64,000 nucleotides of DNA from the NCBI GenBank assembly GCA_030789695.1, contig CM061132.1, forward strand, positions 157,400,817 through 157,464,816. Direction: 5' to 3'. This stretch comes from Scilla litardierei (lineage: Eukaryota; Streptophyta; Magnoliopsida; Asparagales; Asparagaceae). This document shows, piece by piece, positions 1-11,625 of the stretch; the first letter of the stretch is position 1, and each line of letters opens with the position of its first letter. The position numbers were made by a program, and so were the translations under genes. The notes beneath the pieces were generated by a model, which worked only from the letters and a program-made list of their open reading frames with translations, was not told the DNA's origin and ran no database searches.

Positions 1-1632
1 TCTATCAAACTGATTAATCTCATCATGCATGGCCATAACCCAACTTTCATCAGTTAAAGCGATTTCAACGTTCTTAGGTTCAATTTCAGAAATGAGGTCA
101 CCATGAATGCATAAGGCACACAAGTTATTGAAAGTGGATCGAGTGCGTATACCTTCCGTAGGAGTCCCCATGATCAGCTCAGGTGGATGATGTGGATTGA
201 ACCTGAGCTCTCCTCTTTCCAGTCTATTTCCTTGTGGTACTTCTGGTTCAGCTTCCTTTTGTCCTTCAGATGGTTCAGCTATGTTTTCAGGCTCTGTAGT
301 TTCCCTGTCTGCATCTCCAGCTTCAGTTTCCCTGCAATTTAAAGGATCTATTTCAGCTTCATCAAATTTCACATTAATTGACTCAACAACAGTTAAGGTT
401 CGTTTATTGTAGATCCTGTATGCTTTGCTCCTTGATGAATATCCTACGAACACTCCTTCGTCTGATTTGGATTCAAATGTTCCCAGCTGATCTCCTGTGT
501 TTAAAATGAAACACCTGCATCCAAATACTCTGAAATATGAAATGTTAGGAGTCTTGCCATGCCACAGTTCATAGGATGTTTTGTTCATTAAAGGTCTAAG
601 CATAACCCTGTTGCAGACATAGCAGGCTGTATTCACTGCTTCGGCCCAAAAATACATAGGAAGAGAATAATCATTAAGCATGCTTCTTGCCATCTCTTTT
701 AAAGTTCGATTCTTTCTTTCGACCACTCCGTTTTGTTGAGGTGTTCTAGGAGAAGAAAATTCATGTAAGATCCCTTTTTCCAAACAGAAGTTTTCAAAAA
801 CAGAGTTTTCAAATTCACCACCGTGATCACTTCTAATTTTCATAATTGAAAGATTTTTCTCATTTGAAACTTGATTACAAAAATTTTGGAAATTTTCAAA
901 GGAATCCGATTTCTTGGCTAAGAAGTAAACCCATGTATATCTAGAAAAATCATCGATCAAAACAAAACAAAATCTCTTTCCATTGAGGCTAGCAACATCG
1001 GTAGGCCCAAACAAATCCATATGAATCAATTCTAGGACTCGTGAAGTGGTAACTTCCCGAATTCCTGTAAAAGTGGATCTAGTTTGCTTACCTTTTGTGC
1101 ATGCAACACACAACTTACCATTCTCGTACTGTTGATGTGGCAAGCCTCGGACCAGGTTTTTATTCTCCAGCTTATGTAGCAACTTCATGCTGGCATGTGA
1201 TAGTCTCCGGTGCCATAGTATAGCCTCCTCCTCCCTGCCAATCAAACATTTAGCAATTGTCATTTCTTCAATCATTATTGTATAAACATTATTTTTCCTA
1301 TTGGCTATGAAGAGGGTATTACCTGTGACCGAGTCATAAATTTTACAAATTTTCTCATCAAAAAGTACTTTCATACCTTTGTCACAGAGTTGGCTTATGG
1401 AGATGAGGTTGTGTTTGAGATTTTCAACCCAGAGGACGTCAGAAATTTTAAAAGTATTGTTGCCAACAATACCTTTACCCATTACCTTGCACTTGCCGTT
1501 GTCCCCTAATGTAACACTTCCTCCTTCTTGCTTCACGAGGCTAAGAAACTTGTCGTTGTTCCCTGTCATGTGTCTTGAGCAGCCTGAATCCAAATACCAC
1601 TCACACAGTTGTTCCTTAGCCACGCTGAGTCC
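1..1632 (-). pseudogene. Copia-1 pol, N-terminal part (protease, integrase, start of reverse transcriptase)
   Basis: The minus-strand translation directly after the stop at 1633-1635 gives a protease active-site stretch (WYLDSGCSRHMTG, about 1565-1605). It is followed by a GAG-pre-integrase segment with LWHRRLSHASM (about 1200), a copia integrase core beginning HMDLFGPT (about 1010), and the motif TPQQNGVVERKNRTL (about 715-760). Near position 1 the frame enters ALTDESWVMAMHDEI, the usual start of the copia reverse transcriptase domain. The order PR-INT-RT is diagnostic of Ty1/copia. It is preceded in frame by a TAG stop that separates it from gag. I saw no stop in the segments I translated by eye, but not every codon was checked. 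Confidence 0.85.
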
Positions 1633-2584
1633 CTACACATAAGAAGAACAAGGTATGTGTGACCTGGGTAGCCAAATAGGTCCACAATGGTTAGTCATAG
1701 TACCTTTCGGAACCCATACTTGTTTGAACTTCATGGTTTGGTTCTTATAACGACAATTTCTATATAAATGCTCAAAAGAACCACATGTATAACATTTGGC
1801 GTTCCGTTTCTTTTTCTTGATGTAATGATTTTTCTTTATCATGTTTTCATTATAAACATTTCCAAATCCTAGTCCTTGTTTATCGTTTTTGATTGACTGG
1901 TATCCAAGAATGATGTCTAGTGATTTCCTTCCTACACCAAATTTTCTGATACTCAGTTCTAAATCAGAGACTTTGGATTTCAAAAAGATGTTTTCATTTA
2001 CAAGCATGACACTTTTATTTATAAAACTCTTTCTAACATTATCTTCATTTTTAGCGAGAGTTTCTATTCTTTTATTTAGGCCAACAATCTTTTCATTACC
2101 ATTCTTAATTTCTAGCTTTAATGAAGCACAAGTCTGACAAGGTATAGCTTCAGTAATACTAGACTTTCCTTTGAGTTTTTCAATGGTAATTTTGAGCGAT
2201 GCAATTTCATTTTTCAATTTTATTTCATTTTGCAAAACATTATAATTTTCCTGCTGTAGTTGGAAATTCATTTCTTTATAATTTTCTATAGAGGATTCAA
2301 GAGAAGTAATTTCTGAATTCATGTTTTCACAAATGTTCATTAATTCTGGTAAAGAAAATTCATCTCTTACCTTGTTCGTGTCGCTTTCACCTATTAGGCA
2401 AAGTGATGATTGCGCTACCTCGTCTTGTGGTTCGTCTTCATCATCATCATCCCATGTTACCGCAAATGATTTCCCTTTAGCTTCGGATGACGCGTTCTTT
2501 GTTGGACAATTTTTCATGAAATGTCCAAATTTCTTGCAGTTGAAACATTGAACACTTTTAGTAGTATTCTGTTCAGACGAGGAA
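1633..2584 (-). pseudogene. Copia-1 gag, C-terminal part (zinc knuckles and coiled coil)
   Basis: This open frame runs from the gap to a TAG at 1633-1635. It contains a CX2CX4HX4C knuckle (CFNCKKFGHFMKNC, about 2510-2555) and an acidic stretch. A long Glu/Lys/Leu/Asn-rich region of about 150 residues then has heptad-like spacing and is probably coiled coil. A second knuckle follows (CYTCGSFEHLYRNC, about 1750-1795), and then WVPKGTMTNHCGP, which in Sirevirus-type elements leads into protease. The two knuckles flanking a coiled coil suit a Gag that binds RNA and self-assembles. The terminal stop is in the same frame as pol, so it may be a nonsense mutation or a suppressible gag/pol boundary. 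The sequence does not decide which. Confidence 0.8.
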
Positions 2585-3084
2585 NNNNNNNNNNNNNNNN
2601 NNNNNNNNNNNNNNNNNNNNNNNNNNNNNNNNNNNNNNNNNNNNNNNNNNNNNNNNNNNNNNNNNNNNNNNNNNNNNNNNNNNNNNNNNNNNNNNNNNNN
2701 NNNNNNNNNNNNNNNNNNNNNNNNNNNNNNNNNNNNNNNNNNNNNNNNNNNNNNNNNNNNNNNNNNNNNNNNNNNNNNNNNNNNNNNNNNNNNNNNNNNN
2801 NNNNNNNNNNNNNNNNNNNNNNNNNNNNNNNNNNNNNNNNNNNNNNNNNNNNNNNNNNNNNNNNNNNNNNNNNNNNNNNNNNNNNNNNNNNNNNNNNNNN
2901 NNNNNNNNNNNNNNNNNNNNNNNNNNNNNNNNNNNNNNNNNNNNNNNNNNNNNNNNNNNNNNNNNNNNNNNNNNNNNNNNNNNNNNNNNNNNNNNNNNNN
3001 NNNNNNNNNNNNNNNNNNNNNNNNNNNNNNNNNNNNNNNNNNNNNNNNNNNNNNNNNNNNNNNNNNNNNNNNNNNNNNNNNNNN
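2585..3084. other. Assembly gap (500 N)
   Basis: A run of exactly 500 N lies inside copia-1 gag. Both edges read as the same gag, so the missing piece is the rest of that gene and its true length is unknown. Confidence 0.98.
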
Positions 3085-3859
3085 CTCCACTAGCATCTTC
3101 TTGCTCATCTTCTTCGCTAGGAGCTTCGCGATGGAATTTTCTTCTCCACTTGATTGGCTCCTCCTTGGCATAGAATGCAACTCCCTTTTGCTTTTCTAGC
3201 TTCTCGGGCTTAGTTGGATAAATCTCCTTCTTGTGTTGAAGCTTTACTTCATACGCCATGAGATTCCCAATGCATTCCTCAACGGTATATTTGGATGTAT
3301 CATAAGACTCCAAAATTCCGTTGGCCTTTGACTCCTAACGAGGTGTGAGAGAGTCTAGGATCTTCTCTACACGATCCTCTTGGGAAATCGTCTTCCCGAG
3401 ACCCTCCAAAGCGTTCACGATATCGGTGAACCTTGTAAACATCTCTGAAATGCTTTCGCCTTCCTGCATCTTAAACATTTCATATTTAGATCTAAACACA
3501 GTTTGTTTAGATTTCTTTACCTTCGTTGTCCCTTCATGACAAATCTCCAAGGTGTGCCAAATATCATTTGCCGTTTTGCACATGGAGATGCGGTTGAACT
3601 CACTAACAGAGAGAGCACAATGTAATGCATTCATAGCTCTCGCATTGAACTTGATTGAGTCCTTTTCCGCCATTGTCCTTGAAGCCGCAGGAGTAGTGGG
3701 CTTCTCAAATGGCACCTCCGTGATGTCCCATAGGTCTTGACCCTCCATATAGATCATCATTCTGACCTTCCAACTAGGATAGTTGGTTCCGTTGAAGAGC
3801 GGAGGTCGAACGGTTGAGTGACCTTCTTCATGAGACGCGGATGAGGCGTTGAATGCCAT
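3085..3859 (-). pseudogene. Copia-1 gag, N-terminal part (UBN2-type), with in-frame stop
   Basis: The frame starts at ATG 3857-3859, 22 bases after the primer binding site, with MAFNASSASHEEGHS. It then shows the copia Gag signature RPPLFNGTNYPSWKVRM and continues as a UBN2/retrotran_gag-type domain (WDITEVPF, MNALHCALS, YEMFKMQEGESISEM, FTDIVNALEGLGK). A TAG at 3335-3337 interrupts the frame, but translation resumes in the same frame as ESKANGILESYDTSKYTVEECIGNL and an acidic tail up to the gap. The stop is therefore a point lesion rather than a frameshift. The start is supported by its position just downstream of the PBS. Confidence 0.88.
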
Positions 3860-3881
3860 TGTTGCAGTATGCTTTAACCTC

Positions 3882-3893
3882 GCTCTGATACCA
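3882..3893 (-). other. Copia-1 primer binding site (tRNA-iMet type)
   Basis: The minus strand reads TGGTATCAGAGC, the usual plant copia PBS complementary to the 3' end of initiator tRNA-Met. It lies two bases from the LTR end at 3896. Confidence 0.93.
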
Positions 3894-3895
3894 AT

Positions 3896-5206
3896 TGTAG
3901 GGATCGTCTAACCCTTGCAATACTAACAACACACACTAGAGGGGGGTGAATAGTGTAATGGCAATAAATTGTCCAAATAAAATTTAACTTGCAGATGCGG
4001 AATTATAAATGCAAGAGGAATTAAATGGCACAATCAACCAAACGCAAACACAAAGAATTACCCTGGTTCCCCAAACTTGGGTACGTCCAGCCACACCAAT
4101 ATCCACTATATTCTCACAAAGAGAAGTGAATACAAATCTCACAAGGAGATACCCCACAAAGAGGATTTATGCCCTACACAAGGACCCAACCAATCCTACA
4201 CGAGGATCACGACTCCCACAAAGAGAATCACTAACTCCCACTCAGAGAATTAGGGTTAGCCCTACACTAGGACACTCAAACTCCCACAAAGAGAGTTACT
4301 CCCACAAAGAGACACTCTAGTCCCACAAAGAGACAATCTCCCTCAAGGAGAAAATCCTAATCCCACAAAGAGAAATAGGAAAACAATTTACACCTTGTAA
4401 AGTAAATACTCTTACCTATGCCTTGAGATGCTTACTCATGAATGAATGCAAGGCATGGAAGAGGATCTCCAAGTGTTGGAATATGCTTGAGAGCACTTGG
4501 ATGATTTCCCTTGAGCTGGACTTCAATGCATGAAGAAAGTTGAATGCTCAATTAGAGGGAAACGAGGGAGCTTGAGAGTGGCTTATTGATCTCTTGAGAT
4601 TTTCTATAGAATCAAGAGTTTATCAAATGTTGTCAAGAGTTCTCAAGAATGGCAGCACACCCATATATATAGGAAACCTATATCAAGCCCAAAAACCCAA
4701 AGAAACAGCCAGAAAATCAAATCTGCAACGGCTAGAAACTGGGTGAAAACGACAGGAACAGTCGACTGATGATCATAAGACAGTCGACTGATCAACGGCT
4801 AGAAAATATCCAACGGCTATAATCTGAGCCAGGACAGTCGACTGACGAAGTCAATACAGTCGACTGACAAACAGGACATGCGCCTGTAAATCCTTCAGCA
4901 GACGGCTGCTGCAGGGGATGGATCGAAACAGAGAGCTGCACTCTTTCTCCAATTCTTCGCACAGGCGACTGAAGTTAATACTACAGTCGACTGTCGAATA
5001 GTCAGGCTACTGTATATTCTTCATCAGTCGACTACTGCAAAGTATGGAGAGAAGACAGAGAGATGCAGAGATTGCACTTACGCTAGACAGGTGACTGTTG
5101 ACCAAATCGTAGGCGACTGCAAATTTACAGGCGACTGGGAACTGATTGACAGGCGACTGTGCGTAAAACTCAAGTTTGAGTCAATAGAAATGTTGACTTG
5201 AGCAGT
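3896..5206 (-). repeat. Copia-1 5' LTR, 3' portion
   Basis: This segment is the reverse complement of the second part of solo LTR A (about 51130-52450), including the shared block next to the LTR end (TAGAGGGGGGTGAATAGTG at about 3937). It carries CAGTCGACTG/CAGTCGCCTG dyads at about 4755-5160. At 5202-5206 it ends in GCAGT, the target duplication of insertion S. The remaining LTR continues at 16633. Confidence 0.9.
4085..4390. repeat. Minisatellite in LTR A: CCCACAAAGAGA-type units
   Basis: About 15 imperfect, irregularly spaced copies of a CCCACAAAGAGA/CACAAGGAGAT motif occur. The solo LTR A has the matching TCTCTTTGTGGGA series at about 51940-52210, so the array belongs to the LTR family. 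Confidence 0.85.
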
Positions 5207-5504
5207 TGGTGGGCTCCGAAAAGGTGCTCTCTCTCAAGTGCAAGAGTCCGTACAAGTAGTAAACTCTGGGAGTCCAGATGTCAAATCCACGGGAAGAAAT
5301 CTGTTGCAACCACAATTCAAATCAAATAGAAATCCTACGAAAAGAAACTAACCACTTCAACAATGATGGCGATGGTGTGAAAGTGCGTGATGGTGATGTG
5401 CGAACAAAGAAATTCGTGTATGAAAATACCTATAAAAAGTATGCACATGGTATGGGTTCGTTAGGACCAATGATTCGTATTAATTTGGTTGATAAGTATA
5501 GCGC

Positions 5505-5735
5505 AATGAATTCTCCTTTTGGGAGCAATTCACCGGAAAATACCCAATATAACTCAATGAATTCTCCTATTGGGAGCAATTCATCGGAAGATGCCCTTTT
5601 GGGGATTCAAACACAAAATTCAATAAGATCGTCGCTAAAGTTATAATACGATATGAAACTCTCTTTTGGAGAGATCAAAACTACGATATGAAACTCCCTT
5701 TTGGGGAGATCAAAACTCACCCTTTTGGGGCGATC
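5505..5735. repeat. Series of short CTCC-TTTT-GGAG hairpins in S
   Basis: Two 51-bp-spaced copies of AATGAATTCTCCTTTTGGGAG start at 5505 and 5556. Two 35-bp-spaced copies of ACGATATGAAACTC start at 5648 and 5683, followed by CACCCTTTTGGGGCG. Each contains a small stem around a T/G loop. The overlapping open frame at 5278-5646 is not a recognisable protein. Confidence 0.7.
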
Positions 5736-5851
5736 ATCAACTAAATCAATTCTTTTGGAATCTGAAAAAGTCGATTTACGAACAAAGATTACAATTTTAA
5801 CGACGTTTTAACGATTTAGCACGAGGAATACAACCAAATAAACACAAATTA

Positions 5852-8257
5852 TGTCACGACCCGCTCCCCGAAAATGGAGGCGAGGCGTGAGAAGGTCCGC
5901 TCGAGCGTGGAGCTGTGAAGCTACACGCCCGATAAGCGTAATTAGTATAAGCAGGTCCCTGTAATTGCAATCGAAACAACAACAATAATAATAATGGCAT
6001 GAGACGGATATGAAATACCAATCCCAAAGTTTGTCCACAAAATATTCAACATCACAGAAAAGCCACCAGGCTAAAAGAAAGAGTCTAAAGGCCCAGAACA
6101 AGGCCAAACAAAAGAACTACGACATAACGAAGTATGGGTGCTACGCACCGATAACAAAACAACTATCTAACAAAAGTAAAACACTCGAAGGCACTAGGGC
6201 TGGTCCCCGGTGTCCACAAAGTCCTCGCCCAACACGGGCGCAAGCTCGGCGTCCGCAAACAACTCACCCTCAGCAAGCAACTCAGGCTCAGGGTCTAACA
6301 TGCGTCACCCAAAAGAGAAAGGGGCACATGTCAGCAAGTCTAAAAGACTTGAGCAAGGAAACTGAAAGTGACTAACAGCCTAGCATGTGTAACATTAAGC
6401 GATGACATGGCAGTTAAGTATGATGCAACAGTTTAAAAGAGACAAGTATGCACAATGTAGCAAAAGCTACCAAATCACTAATCACTTATCATTTAACACT
6501 TATCACTTATCACTTATCACTTAGTGCATAGAGGGTCCACCTGCTGGCCAACTCGGGGCTCAGTCCGCTTATCTCTATCACTATTAATCACTTGTGCACT
6601 AAAGAGAGTCCACCTGCTGGCCGGAGTGGCGGATCAGGCCAACTCGGGGCTCAGTCCGCTTATCTCTTACCCCACCCATATGTGTCGAGCAGTTGGGGTT
6701 ACCAACTCACTAAGCTCGCTTCTGGAACACGAGCCATGAAGTGTATTTGGCATAGGGGTGCACCTAGCCGGTATCCGAGCGTTGGGGTTTCCAACTACAT
6801 GGCTCGCTTCTGGAACACGAGCCAGGAATATAACATTGTAGCGTGTGCTACACAATCACAATAATTAATCACTATGCAATGACATGAACAAATGATTGCG
6901 TACCGTTAATTGAAATTAAACGTGACATACTAGCATGATGAGGGTGACGGACCAAGCTTCGTTGTCAAGCTAGGTCAAATGCGTCTAAACGGCTATCCTT
7001 TCACCGTTTAGTCTCTTTTACGCTAAAGCAAGGTAAATGGCCTAAGACACGGCCTAAATTAAGAGATGCAAGTTTCACTTGCCTATCACCGGGGTTGACG
7101 GTTTCGAAAGTTCGTTTCCGCGGATGCTAGCCTACGGGGAATCGCTGCTATGGGGAACAATCATCAAAACACAAATATTTTATTAGGGTTTCATAAAAAT
7201 TACAATAGGTTAGGAAAACATCGGTGAATCGATTTCTTACCGAGAGGAGGCGGAAGAAACACTTCGGGGAACCCTAGGATCAGATCTGGAAAAGATTGGA
7301 GAAGTTTGGGGAAACTAGGGTTTTGGGGGATTTTGGGGATTTGATGAGTTTTGGTGAGATTTTGGGGAAGATGAGAGGTAGATAGGGTAGATGGATGGTT
7401 TGGATGATGGATTTAGGGCTTGGAATGAAGCAATGGAGCTTGGAGGAAGGTGGTGGATCAATGGGGGCGATTTTAGGGTTTAGGGTCGAGTTGGAGGGGA
7501 AGAAAACGTTTGGGTTGGGTATTTATAGGCTAGGCTGGCGGCTAGGGCAAAACTAGGGTTTACAGCACTAGTTAGTCGGTCAAAGAACAACCACTGACCG
7601 ACTAGTTTTACAACTAGTCGGTCGGTCGACCAACGCAGACCGACTAAGTGTAAACAGTAGCTACAGGTGAAATTAGGATTCTAGAGTTAGTCGGTCCATG
7701 AACAAATACTGACCGACTAGTTTGGCAACTAGTCGGTCGATGAACGTTCTTAGACCGACTAAGAGTAAACAGTAACTGATACAAAAATAATTTGATGAGT
7801 TAGTCGGTTCAAGAAGCATTGCTGACCGACTAGTTTGCAACCTAGTCGGTCAACCAACGTTCTTAGACCGACTAACGATAAACAGTAACTCCTGAGAAAT
7901 TTAGAAAGCTAACTAGTCGGTCCAAGAAGGATTACCGACCGACTGGATCGTCATCTAGTCGGTCGGTGGCCCTTCTTACACCGGCTAATGAGCACAGAAA
8001 GTACCGATACGGAGCGCGGGGCCCCGGGATCGATTCCTAAGACTCCTAGGCTTGATCTAATAGTTAGATACGACCGTTATGAAGCCCGTCACGAGTGACA
8101 AACTTCGAAATCGACAATCCTAAGAAAGAAGCGAGAAAATACGACGAATCGATCGAAAATGAAAACTACGGAGGCGAAAACCACACAAGAGGAGAAAATC
8201 CACCAAAACATATATTATAATACATAAAATCCAGATACATGAAAAGCAGTCGTTACA
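5852..8257 (-). repeat. G1 3' LTR
   Basis: This is the 3' LTR because G1 reads on the minus strand. It contains repeated GGCTCGTGTTCCAG-type motifs (about 6590-6830 on the minus strand) and the dyad array at 7571-7990. It borders a purine-rich tract at its inner edge. Confidence 0.95.
7571..7990. repeat. Dyad array, four units of ~113 bp (G1 3' LTR)
   Basis: Units start at 7571, 7686, 7799 and 7912. Each unit holds four half-sites in the order TAGTCGGTC, GACCGACTAG, CTAGTCGGTC, AGACCGACTAA, usually followed by AAACAGTA. The last unit is degenerate (CACCGGCTAAT). The same block is found in copia-2's LTR. Confidence 0.95.
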
Positions 8258-8270
8258 TCCTCCCCAACTT
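8258..8270 (-). other. G1 polypurine tract
   Basis: The minus strand reads AAGTTGGGGAGGA immediately before the 3' LTR, as expected for the plus-strand primer of reverse transcription. Confidence 0.85.
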
Positions 8271-8302
8271 AAGAAAAATTCCGTCCTCGGAATTTCCAAA
8301 AC

Positions 8303-8431
8303 TCACGAGTCCGGAAACAAAAGTGGAAAACGCTCTCGCATCTCATCCTCATTCTCCCAAGTAGACTCTCCAGGTGAACCGTGTCGCCACATCACCCTCA
8401 CAAGATTAACAATCTTGTTCCGAAGCGATTT
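8303..8431 (-). pseudogene. G1 chromodomain remnant, cut off by a stop codon
   Basis: After the TAG at 8432-8434 the same frame continues for about 42 codons to a TGA at 8303-8305. It includes SLRNKIVNLVRVMWRHG and ESTWENEDEMRERFP, which match the C-terminal chromodomain of plant chromoviruses (the conserved W and E.TWE.E pattern). In active elements this domain steers integration through histone marks. Here it would be lost from the polyprotein. Confidence 0.85.
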
Positions 8432-11400
8432 CTAACGCCTGTCCAGAATCTGCACTGGATGCTGGTCATACGTCATATCGGGGCGAACGGTAATCTCCGA
8501 AAAATCCACCGCATGAGACGGATCGCTAATGTATCGACGAAGCTGCGACACATGGAAAACATTGTGAACTCCTTCCAAAGACGGCGGCAAGGCCAAGCGA
8601 TAAGCTACCTCGCCAACCCTCTCCAAAACGTCAAACGGTCCAATGTATCGCGGGCTCAACTTTCCACGCTTCCCAAAACGAATCACACCACGATTCGGGG
8701 AAATCTTCAAAAACACATGGTCACCCGGCTGAAACTCCAAAGGACGACGTTTAGCATCCGCCCAATGCTTAAAACGGTCCTGAGCAATTCTCAACCTCTC
8801 CCGAATATTCCTGATGATATCCACGGCCTCCACGATCATCTCAGGTCCCAACAACTCCCGATCACCAACGTCATCCCAACTCAATGGCGATCGACATTTT
8901 CTCCCATAAAGAGCGGCGAAAGGCGCCATGCCAATACTCGCCTGGAAACTGTTGTTGTAAGAGAACTCCACCAAGTGTAGATGGTCCTCCCACGAACCCT
9001 TGAAATCCAACATGCACGCCCTCAGCATGTCTTCCAAAATCTGGATCGTCCTCTCGGACTGGCCATCCGTCTGCGGATGGTACGCCGTGCTGAAACTCAG
9101 ACGCGTACCCAAACTCTTCTGCAAACTCTGCCAAAACTGAGATGTGAACCTCGTGTCTCTGTCCGACACGATACTCACGGGGACTCCATGAAGTCGCACG
9201 ACTTCCTCCATATATCTCCTCGCTAGCACCTCCGTGGACTGTCCCACTCGGAACGGAATGAAGTGCGCAGATTTGGTCAACCGATCCACGATCACCCAAA
9301 TCGCGTCATTCTGCTTCGGACTCCGAGGTAGTCCAGTCACGAAATCCATAGTGATGTGCTGCCACTTCCACTCCGGAATCGGAAGCGGTTGTAGCAACCC
9401 GGCCGTACGCTGATGCTCCGCCTTCACTTGCTGGCAAACCAAACACTTGGCTACACTCCGAGCCACACTCCTCTTCATGCCATGCCACCAATAATTCAGA
9501 CGAAGATCCTGGTACATCTTGGTGCCACCAGGATGCACAGAATACGGCGAACTGTGTGCCTCCACCATCAACTCCTCTCTAATATCCCCAGCCGGCACAC
9601 ACAACCTGGCTCCAAACCTCAGCGAGCCGTCCGCATGAATCAAAAAGTCAGTCCGTAGACCGGCTTCCACCATCTCCCGAATCCTCACCAGCTTCGGATC
9701 CTCGGCCTGGCCAGCCTTAATCCGATCCACGATCGTCGACTGTACCTGCATGTACATCAACGAAGAAGCCTCCCCAGGAAGGACAATTTCCACTCCAGAC
9801 TCGCAAAAATCCTGCTGCAATCTCCACTGCGAGGTCAAAATCATCACCGCTGGCAGCCTACTCAAAGCATCTGGAACCACATTCACCTTGCCAGGGTGAT
9901 ACTGCAAATCAATATCATAATCCGCCATAAGCTCCAACCATCGACGCTGTCGCATGTTGAGCTCCTTCTGAGTGAAAATATACTTCAAGCTTTTATGATC
10001 GGTAAAAATCTTCACTTTCTCACTCAGCAAGAAGTGCCTCCAAATCTTAAGAGCAAACACAACGGCAGCCAACTCCAAATCATGCGTCGGATAATTCTTC
10101 TCATGAACCTTAAGCTGACGAGACGCATACGCCACAACATGCCCATGCTGATGCAACACACAACCGAGACCCTTGCCGGAAGCATCGCAAAAGATCTCAA
10201 ATCCACCGCTGCGATCAGGCACAACCAAAATAGGGGCAGTCGTCAACCTCTCCTTCAGAACACCAAAAGCACTCTCACAATCACCCGACCAGACATAAGC
10301 AACATCCTTCCGCGTCAACCTGGTCATCGGCTCAGCAATACGAGAAAAGTCCTTAATGAATCGCCGATAATAACCAGCAAGTCCGAGAAAACTCCGAATC
10401 TCAGACGCAGACGACGGAACAGGCCACTCCCTGATGGCCCTAATCTTCTCGGGATCCACTGAAATACCACCTCCAGACACCACATGCCCCAGAAAAGCAA
10501 CTCTATCCAGCCAAAACTCGCACTTCGAAAACTTAGCATACAAACGATGCTTCCTCAAAATCTCCAACACCGTCCTCAAGTGCGAGGCATGCTCTTCCTC
10601 CGACTTTGAATATATCAGAATGTCGTCAATAAAGATAACGACAAACTTATCCAAAAAGTCGTAGAAAATCAGGTTCATCAGATTCATGAAAACTGCGGGC
10701 GCGTTAGTTACGCCGAAAGGCATAACCACAAACTCATAGTGTCCATACTTCGTCCTGAAAGCCGTCTTCGGAACATCTCCCTTCTTTACCTTCAAATGAT
10801 GATAACCACTCCTCAAATCCAACTTAGAAAACACCCTCGAACCTCCAAGCTGATCAAAAATTTCATCAATGCGAGGCAACGGGTATTTATTCTTAATGGT
10901 CACCGCATTCAACTCCCGATAGTCCACGCACATGCGACGCGTACCATCCTTCATCTTTACCAGCAACACCGGTGCTCCCCACGGAGACACACTAGGATTA
11001 ATATAACCCTTCTGCAACAGCTCATCCAACTGCTTCCGCAACTCTTCCAATTCTGCAGGTGCCATACGATAAGGCGCCTTCGAAATCGGCTGCGCACCTG
11101 GAACAAGATCGATAGAAAATTCCAAAGCTCGATCAGGCGGCAAACCAGACATCTCCTCGGGGAAGACGTCGCCAAAATCTCGCACCATAGCTGGCCACTC
11201 CAGCTCCATCTGCATAGCCACCGCCTCCACCGGCTTGGCTCGAAATCTGACAGGACCAAGCGAACTGCTACCACGACTGAACTCAAACACTGGATGTCCG
11301 GGAATCTCGAACACCACCTTCTTCCTTCGACAGTCAATCGTAGCATAGAAGCTCGCAAGCCAATCCATCCCAAAGACCGCATCGTAGTTGGTGATGTTGT

Positions 11401-11625
11401 GGATAATAAAATCAGCATAAAGCTCATGTCCACAAACCACCACAGAGCAAGGACTGCACCCACGATGCACCGTGACTATTCCATTCCCTTTAACGATATT
11501 CCAACTCTTGGAGAGAGGGGATGTCGACAAGGAATGCTTCTCCACGAAGCTCTGGGCCAAAATGCACATCGATGCACCAGAGTCAAAGAGGACTCGGGCG
11601 GGGAACGTGCAAACCAAAACCACAC
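8432..11625 (-). CDS. G1 pol polyprotein (protease, RT, RNase H, integrase)
   Basis: A single frame of about 1060 codons; the open frame itself extends to an ATG at 11630-11632. Protease shows [10 protein letters not shown] near residue 15. RT has the conserved [15 protein letters not shown] region and the catalytic FIDDILIYS near residue 335. RNase H has [10 protein letters not shown] near 480 and TDHKSLKYI near 545. Integrase has an HHCC zinc-binding segment ([11 protein letters not shown] ... CLVCQQ) near 690. The integrase core residues lie in [22 protein letters not shown] and [10 protein letters not shown]. It ends at TAG 8432-8434 just before a chromodomain. The true N-terminal junction is probably a splice acceptor at 11625, because joining to 11739 gives a continuous gypsy protease leader. 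Confidence 0.93.

Noticed and set aside
2573..3313. Open frame through the first N gap
   Set aside because: It is the same gag on both sides, but the N run does not give a real reading frame. It is described as two gag pieces instead.
4009..4320. 103-codon open frame
   Set aside because: It lies within the CCCACAAAGAGA minisatellite of LTR A, antisense to the element.
5278..5646. 122-codon open frame
   Set aside because: It is made of 51-bp tandem repeats in solo LTR S and has no recognisable domain.
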